From positions 14,913,660 through 14,977,659 of the forward strand of contig CM041089.1 of assembly GCA_023079485.1 (NCBI GenBank): a DNA stretch of 64,000 nt. The letters are read 5' to 3'. The notes beneath the pieces were generated by a model. The model made no database searches, had not been told where the DNA came from, and saw only the letters and a list, made by a program, of their open reading frames with translations. Source of the stretch: Archilochus colubris. Lineage: Eukaryota; Chordata; Aves; Apodiformes; Trochilidae. Numbering within the stretch: position 1 is the first letter of the stretch; each line of letters starts with the position of its first letter. A program made the position numbers and the translations under genes. Of this stretch, positions 1 to 12,470 are shown piece after piece.

Positions 1-3000
1 ACACAATCCAGCTGCAGCTTTTCAACAGTATCTTCTGTAGTGCTATGAAATAACATCACCAATGCAGAAACCTCAAAAAAACCAACAAAGCTAGAATTTG
101 TGTTTGTGGCACAAAACTTAAACAGGGTGCTCAGGGGGTTCAAAGGGTTATTTAGGAGAAGAGTTCTACACACTGAAAGGTTAAGTATCTCCAATACTTT
201 CCTTCCAAAACAGCAACAGGAAAATAAAAGCAGGGGGAAGGACCTTCTCCCACTGGAAAGTTATTTTCCAAACTGTGACAAATCAATGCACCTGATGGGG
301 TACAGTGGACATATTGGCACCACCATCCCCAAAGTAACAGAGAAAGCAAGTTTCTCAGCTCTACTAGTAAGACAATATTAACTGGATCTCAACTCCTGGG
401 CAGCACAAATCACCTTCCCTGTAGTTTGACGGCAAACTGTATGGCAAAATTAAGTATTATTCTTGGAAGAGAACAAGAGGAAGTAGGAAAAAAAAAAAAG
501 CAAGAAGAGGAATAGTATTTAAAGAAAATTCCTCATACTTACTGGCAGACAACATAGCAACTAACTTTGAGAAGGTCCTAAATTAAAAACTCTCTTACAT
601 ATCCTACCTGCTAGTCTGACAAAGAAACTCCAAGTTTTCAGCTTCGACAGCAGCCATCTTTTTCTGAAAACATACTTATTCTGTGCCAGAAAAAAACATC
701 AGGTTTGAATAGATTGGGGCCTATTTCCACACTTCATAGGTACAGAAGCCTCTATGCCACTAAATACAAAATCCCTCTTTTAAATTCAGGAAGTTCATCT
801 CAGAAAAGGAAGTAAAGCAAAGTTCTCTCCCTAGCAAACAGAAAGAGGTGATGTGATATTGTGTAGCCTAAAATATTTAGGGAGGAGAGGCTCAAGAATA
901 TAAATGTTATATAAACTCAAACAAATTTGAGTATAAAATTTAAATTTGAGTACAAAATATGGAGCATTAAACAACTCCGTAGTTTAATACAGCCTCAAGA
1001 TTTCTTCATAACTATAGCAAAAGGTGCACATACCTATAGATGTAGTTCCTGAGTACTCCACAAAGATTAAATATATAAGTTTTCTGTCAGTTGCTTGTTT
1101 TTCAAGTCATGCCTTTAAAAAAACCACAAACCAACACAGTCCCTGAAAATTTGACAAGATTTAGAGATCTTTATAACTAACTATATAGCAACCCTAAAAA
1201 TCATAAATGGTTGTAGATGAAAACAAGTTCCTACTGCTTTGGAGCTACTAGATACAGGATGAAGCCAAGCATACAAATTTTGGCCAAATCCCTATCAAGA
1301 GCATCCTATGAAGAGTCATTCAACCAAATTCTTATCTTAAGAGTTTTCTAATAGTGCATTAAGTGGCATGGCTCACACGGGCTGCATCATCTCCTGCATC
1401 TTCTACTTGAGACCAGAAGCCCATGCTACGGCTGCTTCCATATTATGAGGTTTTGCTGCAGGGCTTGTTTTGCTCTACTTCATTACAGATGAACATTTCT
1501 GGTTAGTTAAGATGCTAAAAGGCAAGGTCAACTAATATGAATTTTGCAGTTGGAACAGAGAGCACTGAGCTTTTTGATGTCCCTTTAGTATTTAGGGGGA
1601 AAGAAGGGGACATTAATCCAGTATCTCACCACAAGCCTTAAGAAAAAAACAATCATTTAAGATCAACAGTGCCTCAGACAGCAGTCTTCAGATGTGGAGC
1701 TGTCTTTAATATATGCATGTCCTAGTCCATGAAGAAAAGAATTAGAGTTTTGAATTTGATTCAAAGCTATCTAGGTAATCTCGGTTTAAAGACATAAGAA
1801 TGTGCTCATGGCACCACATGCTGCTGAGGAGACATGGTGCAATGTTTTTGGCCCAGGATATATGCTCTGAGGACTGAAGCCTCCACACCCCTGTCTAATG
1901 GGCTGGTATATTTCAGCCAAAAGGTTATAAACCACCCCATTTTAAGAACCTGGATCCGATTTTCTTCAGCAGCTCCCACACTCGGTAACAGTCCTCTTAA
2001 AAGGAAACAAAGCTCATATGGTGCAAGGTGTAAAACACTGAAATTCTTTATTAATCAGTAAGCAAAATACAGACAATTTGATCTTGTAATTAGAAGAGTG
2101 GAGCTAGAAGGCTCTATGCTCCTTAACAAGATACGGATATTTTGAGTTAGCAGGTAGAGGATGGCCATATTTCTGTGTTCCAAAAAGCGTTAAGTCTCAC
2201 GCTAGGAAACACCTAACACAGCCAGAAGAGCTTAGATTAATAAGAAACCAGTAGGATCTGAAATCACTAAGCAGTCTGGCCTGCTGACCATTACAGATGA
2301 TTGTCATCTCAGCAGTCTCTTTTCCCCACTAGAGGCTGGTCTGTGCAAGGCTGGAACAACAGCAACATCATTTTCACAGTAACAAACTAGCTAAGAACAA
2401 TCATCCAAATATGCCTGAGCAGAAAACTAAATTCTTTCTGCAGAGGAAGTTGAGACTTGACTAACAACCCTGCCAGTCTGAACTGAGGTGCTTATTCTTG
2501 ATTCCGAATCTGGTGATGAGTCTGATGATGCAAGAAGAAGACAGACAACAGGCAGATGAGAGAGTTGGGATGCCCACAGATGAGAGCATAAAAGCCCCTC
2601 TTTCAGTGCCTGCCAGATTTTCTTCTAAGGGTGCCCATCTCCTTTTCACTGAAGCCCCGTAAGGCTTCATAGAATTTTGTTAGAATTAGTGAGAATATCT
2701 TTTATTCTTCACGCAGCTCTCCACAGTTATCTGGCCAGGAGTTCCTTGTTCATCCATACGGGCCTCCTGGTATTTTTGCCATTTAATCTTAAACGACAGT
2801 TAGTGATATACCAGGTCTTTTTCTACTGCTACAAATACAGCTTTCATGCTATGTCTGCTGAGTAGTGCCCTTCAAGTAAAACAAAAAACCACATCCACCT
2901 ACAGCAGCATCTTTGCTTGCTGGTTCTTCAAGCAAAACACATAGCAATACAAAAGTCTGACAACTATTTAAAACTAATAAAAACATAGTGATACATAATG

Positions 3001-3314
3001 ATTACAAACCACAAACACAACCCTCAACCAGAAAACCATCCCAATGGCCACAAACATGTACAGGTGTCACTCTCCCAACATACAGACTAACAACATACAT
3101 AAGCTCACAACATAGCTTAACGCCAGGCAGAAGAGTAGGAAAAAAGAAAAACCAGAAGCAGCACCAGTGGAAGCATCCAAAGAGCTCAAGTCACAAAATA
3201 CACTGCTACACAAACAGCAGGAGTATATAGAGTTTGCAAGCCTAATTCTGACATGTGACACACAACCTTAACATTTATGTTGATAGAACATGGGATGTAA
3301 CACTTCAGTTAGAG
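1..3314. other. LRP5: LRP5 intron 7, distal part
   Basis: AT-rich non-coding sequence with no exon that I can recognise. The next LRP5 exon (exon 8, expected to start with the remainder of the second propeller after Lys-Ile-Glu) should lie at lower coordinates, but no propeller-like peptide is visible here, so it is probably outside the window. Short open frames at 100-381 and 2988-3230 have low-complexity composition and no family resemblance. A small CR1 remnant is listed separately. Confidence 0.7.
2690..2800 (-). mobile_element. CR1 LINE remnant
   Basis: The stretch around 2738-2785 (pattern CCAGGAGTTCC, TTCATCCATAC, GGCCTCCTGG) closely parallels the same internal segment of the larger CR1 copy at 11400-11450. 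It is read in the same orientation, with CR1 sense on the minus strand. Only about 100 bases are recognisable and both ends are uncertain. It is an old fragment with no coding capacity. Confidence 0.5.
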
Positions 3315-3396
3315 AATCACAGAATCACGGAATTGGCTGCGTTGGAAGGGACCTCAGAGATCATCAAGTCCAACCCTCGAACCACCGTTGCGGTTG

Positions 3397-4844
3397 CTAG
3401 ACCATGGCACTCAGTGCCACATCCAGTCTCTTTTGAAAGATCTCCAGACACGGAGAATCCACTACTTCCCTGGGCAGCCCATTCCAATGTCTGATCACTC
3501 TCTCCGTAAAGAAATTCTTTCTAATATCTAACCTAAACTTCCCCTGGCACAACTTAAGACCATGCCCTCTTGTCTTGTTGAAAGTCGTCTGGGAAAAGAG
3601 ACCAACCCCCACCTGGCTCCAACCTCCTTTCAGGGAGTTGTAGAGAGTGATGAGGTCTCCCCTGAGCTGCCTCTTCTCCAGCCTGAACAGCCCCAGCTCC
3701 CTCAGCCTCTCCTCATAGGGTCTGTGCTCGAGTCCCTTCACCAGCCTGGTTGCCCTCCTTTGGACCTGCTCCAGGACCTTGATATCCTTCCTGAACTGAG
3801 GGGCCCAGAACTGGACACAGGACTCAAGCTGTGGCCTCACCAGAGCTGAGCACAGGGGCAGAATCCCTTCCCTGGACCTGCTGGCGATGCTGTTCCAGAT
3901 CCAGGCCAGGATGCCATTGGCCTTCTTGGCCACCTGGGCACACTGCTGGCTCATGTTCAGCTTCTGGCAATCCAGACTCCCAGGTCCCTTTCTGCCACTC
4001 TGTCCCCAGTCTGTAGCGCTGCATGGGGTTGTTGTGGCCAAAGTGCAGGACCCAGCACTTGGAATGTTGAACCTCATCCCATTGGGATCAGCCCAACTCT
4101 CCAGTCTGTCCAGGTCTCTCTGCAGAGCCTTCCTGCCTTCCAGCTGATCCACACTCCCCCACAGCTTAGTGTCATCTGTGAATTTGCTGATGATGAACTC
4201 AATCCCCTCATCTAAATCATCAATGAAGATATTGAACAGAACTGGGCCCAACACTGGTCCCTGGGGGACACCACTAGTGACCGGCTGCCAAGTGGATCAG
4301 CCCCGTTCAGCACCACTCTCTGGGCCCAGCCCTCCAGCCAGTTCCTAACCCAGCACAGGGTGCTCCTGTCCAAGCTGTGGGCTGACAGCTTTTTCAGGAG
4401 GATGCTGTGGGAGATTGTGTCAAAGGCCTTGCTGAAGTCCAGGTAGACCACATCTACAGCCTTCCCCTCATCCACCAGTCGGGTCACCTGATCATAAAAG
4501 GAGATCAGATTGGTCAGACAGGACCTGCCCTTCCTAACCCCGTGCTGGCTGGGTCTAATCCCTTGCCCATCCTGCAGGTGCTGTGTGATTGCACTGAGGA
4601 TGATCTGTTCCATGACCCTGCCAGACACTGAGGTCAGGCTGATGGGCCTGTAGTTTCCTGGGTCCTCTTTCCGGCCCTTTTTGTGGATTGCCGTGACATT
4701 CCCCAACTTCCAGTCATCTGGGATGTCCCCAGTGAGCCAGGACTGTTGGTAGATGATAGAGAGAGGCTTAGCAAGCTCTTCTGCCAGCTCCCTCATCACC
4801 CTTGGGTGGATCCCATCCGGTCCCATAGACTTGTGGGGATCCAA
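3397..4844 (-). pseudogene. CR1 ORF2 reverse transcriptase region, frameshifted
   Basis: The minus-strand frame 4844-4212 carries CR1 RT landmarks: an SMGPDGIHPRVMREL segment, a KLGNVTAIHKKG segment with NYRPISLTS, and the motif-A-like segment DFSKAFDTISHS. Near 4212-4254 the frame shifts, and the second frame (4254-3397) continues with [16 protein letters not shown] and the catalytic box FTDD (family usual form FADD), keeping both aspartates. It then runs on through the C-terminal region that usually ends CR1 ORF2. Between 4844 and 5274 no long frame survives. The enzyme would prime reverse transcription at nicked target DNA in an intact element; this copy cannot make it whole. Confidence 0.85.
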
Positions 4845-5273
4845 GCATCTCAGTAGGTCACTGACCGTGTCCTTCAGGATTACAGGGGTGCTGTTTAGAT
4901 TCTTGTCACCTTCTATAAGCTCCAGAAGCCATCTGTCCTCAGGGTAACCTGTCTTTCTGTTGAAAACTGAGGTAAAGAAGGTGTTAAATACCTCAGCCTT
5001 TTCTTCATCTTTGGCAACTATATTCCTGACCCATGTCCAGTAAAGAATGGATGTTTTCCTTGCCCCTTCTTTTGCTGTTGGTGTATCTGTAGAAGGACTT
5101 TTTGTTACCCTTCACAGAGGTGGTGAGATTCAGTTCACATTGTGCCTTTGTCTCTCTAATTTTCTTTCTACATGACCTAACTATATTCCTAAATTCCTCC
5201 TGAGTAGTTAGCCCCTTTTTCCATTATTGGTAGGCCCTCTGCTTAACCCTAATTTCTTTCAGAGTCTCCCAAT

Positions 5274-6083
5274 TCAGCCAGGCTGGTCGTCTTCCCCGCC
5301 GGCTCGCCTTTCAGCACACTGGGACAGCTGCTCCTGTGCTTTCTGAACTTGCTCCTTGAAGTACAACCATCCCTCCTGAACCCCTCTGTTTTCAAGGGCT
5401 GTTTCCCAGGGTATACTCTGAACAAGTCTTCTGAATAGGCCAAAATCTGCCCTCCGGAAGTTCAACGTCGAGGTTTTATTGACGACCCTCCTTGTATCCC
5501 TGAATATTGAAAACTTTATTATTTCATGATCGCTAAGTCCCAGGCGTCCACCGACCACCACATCTCCCACCAGCTCCTCTCTGTTTGTGAAAAGAAGGTC
5601 AAGCGGGGCTCCATCCCTGGTGGGCTCATTTATTAGTTTGAGCAGGAAATTATCCTCTATACACTCAAGGAATCTCCTAGACTGCCTCCTCTCTGTGGTG
5701 TGGAGTTCCCAGTAGATGTCTGGCGGGTTAAAGTTGCCCATGAGAACAAGGGATGACGATTTTGAAACACCCGCCAGCTGCCTCTAGAATAATTCATCAT
5801 CCTCATCATCCTGATTGGGTGGTCTGTAACAGACTCCCATCACGATATCAGCCTTGTTGGCCTTCCCCCTGATTCTAATCCACAGGCACTCCATCTTATT
5901 ATTGCTGACCTCAACTTCTACAGTGTCAAGAGACTCTCTAACATACAGAGCTACCCCTCCACCTCTCCTACCCTGCCTGTCCCTTCTGAAGAGCCTGTAG
6001 TCACCCATGGCAGCACTCCAGTCATGGGAGTCATCCCACCACGTTTCCGTGATAACGACTACATCACAGCTTTCCTGCTGCAT
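5274..6083 (-). pseudogene. CR1 ORF2 endonuclease region, with internal stop
   Basis: Apurinic/apyrimidinic-like endonuclease domain at the N-terminus of CR1 ORF2. The stretch 6083-5784 contains ITETWWDDSHDW and GVCYRPPNQDDED. After a stop codon near 5784-5786 the same frame resumes at 5741-5274 with GNFNPPDIYWE and GLSDHEIIKFSI. The usual GDFN catalytic motif reads GNFN here, so a key aspartate is lost. The frame matches that of the RT part at 4844-4212, showing that both belong to one ancestral ORF2. Confidence 0.85.
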
Positions 6084-6335
6084 GACGGCTCCCAGCTCCT
6101 CTTGTTAGTTGCCCATGCTGCGTGCATTGGTGTACATGCACTTCAGCTGGGCTGCTGGTTTGTCTCTTATCTTGGGTAGACCACCCTTAGGCTCCTTTCT
6201 GGAGAGCCCAGTTTCAACCCCATCCTCCTTCAAACCTAGTTTAAAGCCCTCCTTATCAGCCCCTCCAATTTATAAGCTAGAGTCCTTTTCCCCTTGTTAG
6301 TTAGATGAAGCCCATCTGATTTGAGGACACTATTA

Positions 6336-9300
6336 TGTACCACTTGCATCTAGAAATTATATATCTGTAAATGTATCAGGAAAAAAAAAGTATAGCATAG
6401 TGTATATATGCTTCCTCTATGCAGTATATATAATTATACTTGCTGGTATTTTTCTGCCACAGTCCTAAATTAAATTAAATGCCCCTGAGAAGTTTAAAAA
6501 AAAAAACAACAACACTGAAATTAAGGCCTCACTATCATCAACTTAATTGATTTTATTACTGCAGCTGTCTACTTACACTGGTACCTATTCTTTAGATCAA
6601 GATCCTCTGTTTCTTATTTCTATAACCATTTCACTTTTCTGTTCTCATGTATTAATACAAATGTGCAGTACGGTGATTATTTACATTAATCTAAACTAGG
6701 TGTTCTGAAATATTCATGTTTATAGAAAAATTATGCTTTGAGCTTTTTATATCTCATTAGCAATGTGGTGAGAAGTGTAAATTATTTGTTCTCTCTATGA
6801 GATTTTCCTCTTTCAAAATCAGCTCAGAATATCTCCCAAGTAGTTTACTACACTACAAAGTAGTTTACTACACTACTGTTTTGATAAAAAATGGAAGCAC
6901 AAAAATGCAAAAAACCCACACAGACAAAAATTGACTGTTCACACGGATACATCCCACATATAAATTAAATATTCCAATTTTTTTCAGGTCAAACAACTGG
7001 AAAACAAAGTGTAATATGCCAAGAAGAGTTGAACTTGTTCAGAACAACTAGCCTTAAATTAGTTTAGTTCTTAATTTTTTCCCCCTAGTACAAATGTCTT
7101 CTGTAAAGTGTACTCACATTTAAGTAGCAAAGTATTCCAAGTGTTATTTTGCATTATTTATGCAGAAGGTAATCAACAAAAAAATAATTATAAAGATTGT
7201 GTCTTTAAATTTCAAGGACAGTCCACATAACTACATCTTGGAATTTTTTTCAGTGAACTCTGGGACTGTCATCTGGTATGACTTACACTTTCAACTTAAA
7301 TACCCTACAAACTTTGAAAGAATTCCTGTACACAGTTATAAGCCTTGTCTTGCAAAGACAAATGAAGGGCATTTGTCAATAGAGGGGAAGGGATGGGGGA
7401 CGAGAGGAAGTTGCTATAAGGGATAGTCTGCATAGCATTTATTCCAAGAACATTGCACAGATTTAAGTAAAATGGATACATAATAACAGGCACCTGAGAA
7501 TTCAGTCATTTCTCATTATGCAATTATACCTAGAAAATTTAAGCAAACATTGAAGAAATAATGCATGTGAAAACTTGCCGAACCACAGAATTGTTCTTCA
7601 GGAACAATTAAGAAAACTCTAGAGCTGGATGCTATCTGGGCTTTGTTTCTCTCTCAGCTGGAACCCTGTAATCCTTATAAAGCTGTTGTCCATTCCTGGG
7701 AAGTACCTTTTCTCTGTCAGTAAAACTCAAGAGTTCAGTTCGATTAATCCACACCCTTTATTTGCAGTTGAAGAGGTGCAACCAAACACATGAGTTTGAC
7801 AAGACAGAACTCAAAATTTGCTACATATTTTTCCTGGCTGTACACTCTGCCAAACTATTTTTTAAAAATAAATAATTTAAAAGCTGGGAACAATGTTACC
7901 ACAGGGTGCCAAATTTTCAGCAAAAGCCCCATAGGGTCCCGTCACACAAAATTTTGACAAGCCTTGATAAACGGTCTCTTCAGGATGCAAACTGCTTGTG
8001 AAGTGATGGGGCCCTTTGTGTTGCAGCTGAATGCTGCAGATGGGAAGGTTAGGAAAGGGTAACTGTTCTCACCCCATGAAGTTTTACATGCACAAATAAG
8101 AACATACTCTCCTGGTATAGGAGGGCTACAAAAAGCAATCAAAGCCATCCCCAAAGCAAACGCACAAACAAAAAAACCAGAGACATTTACAGCACATGTC
8201 AGATGTTAGGTCCAGCAAAACCAGGACAGATGTCCTTGGCTTATCCAATTCCCAAGCTGTGTGAAGTTCTGGCACAGTTTAAAAACTCTATATAGGAACA
8301 GGCCTTCCCAGGGAGAATAAGATGATTCCCTCAGATCTAAAATACCAGAAAGCCTATATAGTGCACTTTTTACATTATTGTCTTAATACTCCTTCTCCCC
8401 CGACAGGCTTTACTTTACATCCAGCCATCCTCTGTACAGTAGCAGGATAAAGGTTTCACAATATTCTAGTTTGCAATTTCTACCAAATGAGCTGTGACAC
8501 TGAGGCAGGTCCAAGTGGATGGGTAGAGAAAATAGTAGAGATAGAATTCTCTCCATTACCTTATGTTTCTGCAGATATTTTGCATCTGGAAAATCGTGAG
8601 TTGCTTCAGGAAACCTAGGACTCCATTTTTCAGATGACAGCACTGCAAAAGCCCAGGACAAACTAATTGTTCTGCAGGTGACGAGAGTGAAGGATGCACA
8701 GTCAGCGGCTCCAGTGCAGTGCAATCTCCTGGCGCAGCCTTCCCTCTACCACCACCTTAGAGCTCTCCAGCCCCCCAGATTCAGCAGATACTCAGCAGTG
8801 TGCCGTGATCCACATGCCTCAGTGCCACCTCCTTTGTCTTCTGCATTGGAATGCAGATGCAGAGTGCCACTTTCTGAACTGCATAAGGGTCCTCCAGTTG
8901 GCTGAAGTCTTCCTCCTTCACGAACACTCAACATAAATCTGAATGTCATTTTAGATGAAGACAGAAGTGTCTCCCTGCAGTGTAGCAACAGGATAATCCA
9001 ACTAAACTTTAGCAACTTTTTTTTCTTTGCTCCCTAATGAGTAACAAATAAAGTTGCAGCTTAATACCTACTAGACCACCTATGTTAGTCTTAGGTGTTA
9101 AACAAAATTTATCTAGTAACATAAAGATAGTTCTAAATGCTCCCTTGGGAAAGAAAAAAAAACCTAATACTCAGCTAGGTCAAGATGAGCTGACAAACTG
9201 TATATGCAGCAGACATACATCTACATACAAAACCACTGACACACCAGCTGTGTTGGCAAGGCACCTAAATGGCAGGCAGGCAGGGCCTTGGCAACAGAAC

Positions 9301-9516
9301 ACATGCATGAAAGAATCTATTTATGGTGAACAACTTCAACAGCAAATAAAAGTCGAAATGCCCCACCTCACATACCATGTTCCGCATGTTCTGGGGCCAG
9401 CAGAGAATCACAAACTAAAGCCTACTGGGAAAATCTAGGGTATCAGCAGAACCTCTCAAACCCAGAAATCTTGCAGGAAAGGACTTTTGGTTTACAAACA
9501 GCACGATGAACAATAA
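6336..9516. other. LRP5: LRP5 intron 7, central part
   Basis: No coding exon, RNA gene or confident repeat is recognised in this 3.2-kb stretch apart from a short tandem duplication at 6838-6876. Open frames seen at 8410-8724, 8678-9015 and 9082-9438 overlap on both strands and show no family resemblance. I treat them as chance frames in intron sequence. Confidence 0.6.
6838..6876. repeat. 20-bp tandem duplication
   Basis: The unit AAGTAGTTTACTACACTACA occurs at 6838-6857 and is repeated, lacking only the last base, at 6858-6876. The two copies are identical over 19 bases, which points to a recent local duplication. Confidence 0.9.
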
Positions 9517-12470
9517 ATCACAGAATCATAGAATAGTTTAGGCTGGAAGAAAACAAATATCACATAGTTCCAACCACTCTGCATCTCCCACCAGCCCAGG
9601 TTGCTCAAGACCCCATCCAACCTGGCCTTGGACACTTCCAGGATGGGGCATTCACAGCTCCTCTGGGAAACCTGCTCCAGTGTCTCAGCACCCTTACACT
9701 GAAGTATTTTTTCCTAACGTACAACCTAAATCTTTCCCTTTGAAACCCTCTTGGTTTCCCTCTTGGCTATCACTACATACCCTTGTAAAAAGTCCTTCTC
9801 CAGCTTTCTTGTAGGTCCCCTTCAGGTACTGGAAGGCTGCTATAATCTCCCATCCAGAACATGCTCTCCAGTCTGAGCAACCCCAAGTCTCAGCCTGTTT
9901 TCACAGGAGAGGCGCTCCCTTTGTGGCTCTCCTCTGGACTTGCTCCAACTGCTCCATGTCCTTCCTATGTTGGGGGCTCCAGAAATAGACACAGTACTCC
10001 AGGTGGGGTCTCACAAGATTAGAGTAGAGTAGAGTAGAGTAGAGTAGAGTAGAGTAGAGTAGAGTAGAGTAGAGTAGAGTAGAGTAGAGTAGAGTAGAAC
10101 AGGAAAATCACCTTCCTCAACCTGCTGGTCACACTTCATTTGTTGCAGCCTGGTTGGCGTTCTGGGCTGCAAGTACATATTGCTGGCTCATGTTGAGGTT
10201 CTCACCAACCAACACTCAAAAGTTGTTTTCCTCAGGGCTATTCTCAAACCATTCTCAGCCCACGTGCAGAACCTTGTTGAACTTCATGAGGTTGGCATGG
10301 GCCCACCTCTCAAGCCTGTCAAGGTCCCCCTGGATAGCTTCCCTTCCCTCCAGCATGTTGACCACACCACACCTTGGTGTTGTCAGCAAACCTGCTGAGC
10401 ATGCACTCAATCCCACTGTTCATTTCATGACCAAAGATGTTAATCAGCATCAGTGCCAAAACCCAAGGGATGCCATGCATCACTGACTTCTACTTAGACA
10501 TTGAGCCACTGACCACACCTCTTTGAGTACAAGCATCCAGCCAACTCCTTACCCACTGAGTGTCCCATCCATCAAGTCCATGTCTCTCTAATTTAGAGAC
10601 AAGGATATCATACAGAACAGTGCTGAATGCTCTGCACAAGTCCAGGTAGATGATGTCAGTTGCTCTTCCCATGTTTACCAACCCCATCATAAAACACCAC
10701 CAAATATGTCAGGTATGATTTGCCCTTAGTGAAGCCAGCTTGGCTGTCACTGATCACCTCCTTATTTTCCATGTGCCTTATCACAGTTTCCTGGAGGATC
10801 TGCTCCATGATCTTGATGGGCACAGAGGTGACACTGCCTGGCCTGTAGTTCCCTGGGTCCTCCTTTTTTCCCTTTTTTAAGGGGGTTGTTTCCTCTTTTT
10901 CAGTAAGTGGAAACTTCACTAGACTGCTACAGTTTCTCAAATATGATAGATAGTGGCCTAGCAACTCATCTGCCAGTTCCCTCAGGACTCACAGATGTAT
11001 TCTATAGACTTGTTCACATTAAGGATCTTTAGATCATCTTGAACCTGATCCACCTCTACCATGGGTGGTTATTCATTCTCCCAGTCCTATATCTTCTGTG
11101 ACTTGGATTGAGCACATGCTGATGAAGACTGAGGCAGAATGTCATGGAATATCTCAGCCTTCTCTATACCCTGGGCAACCAGGTCTCCCGTTTCCTTCAG
11201 GAGAGGGCCCACATTTTCCCTGGTCCTTCTTTTACCATTCTGTACATACATACAGAAGCTTTTCTTGCTATACATGGCCAGATTTAATGCTATCAGCACT
11301 TTCCTAACCTAATCCCTGGCTGCTCGGACAACTTCTGTGTTCTTCCCAGGCTACCTGTCCTTCCTTCCACCCCCTGTAGCTTTCCTTTTTGTGTTTGTCC
11401 AGGAGCTCTCTGTTCATCCATACAGGCCTCCTGGTGTTTTCGCCAGACTTCCTCTTTGTTGTGGTACATTGCTTCTGAGCTTGAAGAAGGTGATCCTTGA
11501 ATATTAAACAGCTTTACTGGGCTCCTCTTCCTTCCAGGGCTTTATCCCATGGTACTATATCAAGCAGATCCCCAAAGAGGCCAAAGTCTACTCTTCTGAA
11601 TTTCAGGTTAGTGTGCTTGATAGTGTGCCCTCTTTGCTACTCTAAGGATATTGAACTCCACCATTTCATGGCCACTGTAGTCAACATTGCCCTTGAGCTT
11701 CACATTTCCCACCAGCCCCTCCCTGTTGGTGAAAACAAGGTCCAGTGTAGAAGCTCTCCTGGTTGGCTCCATTACTTGGAGAAGGAAGTTACCATTAACA
11801 CATAGCAGGAACCACCTAGATTGCTTATGCTCTACTGTGTTGTCTCTCTGACAGATATTGGGGTGGTTGAAGTCCCTCAAGAAGATCAGAGCTTGTGAAC
11901 ATGAGGCTACTCCCTTCTGTAAATAAAGGGCCTCATCTCTGCAGTGTTCCTGCAGGGAGACTATAGCAGATCCTCACTGTAATGTCCCCTGTCCCTGCCA
12001 TCCCTTTAATCCTTATCCATAAGCTCTAGGTCAGATTCTCATCCATTCCCAGGCAGAGCTCCATGCACTCCAGGCAATCATCAACAGAGAAGGGGACACC
12101 TCCTCCTCCTCATCTCCCCTGCCTGTCCTTCCTAAGCAGTGTGTCACCTTCCATTTCAAAACCCCACTCACAGGAGTCATCCCACCATGTCTCCATGATG
12201 CCCATCAGCTCACAGCCCTGTAGCCATGTGCACGTCTTTACCTTTTTTTGTTTATTCTCCATGCTATGTGTGTTTGCATCAAGACACACTGCTCTCCCAA
12301 TGAAGATGCCCTACTGGCTGGAATCCTTTAAGGTATTTTTCCAGTGCTTCCCTGCTGGCTCCTACTATTTCAGGAGCCCCTTGTTCATCTTTGTATGACT
12401 TCAAGTGTGCTCCAGGATTTCCAGCACATCTCCTTGTTAGGACCCTATCCCTCTAACCTTGGTATCTTAA
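9517..12470 (-). mobile_element. CR1 LINE, about 2.9 kb, older subfamily
   Basis: Second long CR1 in intron 7, same orientation as LRP5. Its 3' end near 9517-9560 contains the tail (minus strand CTATTCTATGATTCTGTGAT) followed by the standard 3' UTR. RT remnants are visible at 10964-10656 (KEDPGNYRPGSVTSVPIKIMEQ, cited in part) and 10690-10490 ([15 protein letters not shown]). Endonuclease remnants occur at 11880-11608 (MRDFNHPNI, DLVFTNREGL). The reading frame is broken many times, and more so than in the copy at 3315-6335, so it is likely older. It contains the AGAGT microsatellite at 10021-10095. The 5' limit is approximate. Confidence 0.88.
10021..10095. repeat. (AGAGT)15 microsatellite within CR1
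   Basis: Fifteen uninterrupted copies of AGAGT (75 bp), flanked by CAAGATT on the left and AGAACAGG on the right. At this point CR1 elements normally have a short AGAGCAGAG-like stretch in the 3' UTR-proximal region, which probably seeded the expansion. The array is pure, so it is likely length-polymorphic. Confidence 0.97.

Larger units (their letters stand above)
3315..6335 (-). mobile_element. CR1 LINE, about 3 kb, ORF2 region and 3' end
   Basis: A non-LTR retrotransposon of the chicken-repeat-1 clade, in the same orientation as LRP5. The 3' end at 3315-3345 reads on the minus strand as CCAATTCCGTGATTCTGTGATTCT, the degenerate ATTCTRTG tail typical of CR1. Upstream on the minus strand come the 3' UTR, the reverse transcriptase region, and then the endonuclease region up to about 6083. 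Beyond that is the ORF2 leader, to about 6335. ORF1 is absent, so the copy is 5'-truncated relative to a full CR1 of roughly 4.5 kb. It is the least decayed CR1 in the window, but it has an internal stop, a frameshift and broken stretches, so it is not autonomous. Confidence 0.93.

Noticed and set aside
3562..4147. Plus-strand open frames opposite the CR1 (also 16085-16839 minus and 58877-59447 plus)
   Set aside because: They are shadows of CR1 coding and 3' UTR sequence, and recur wherever the same CR1 segment occurs.
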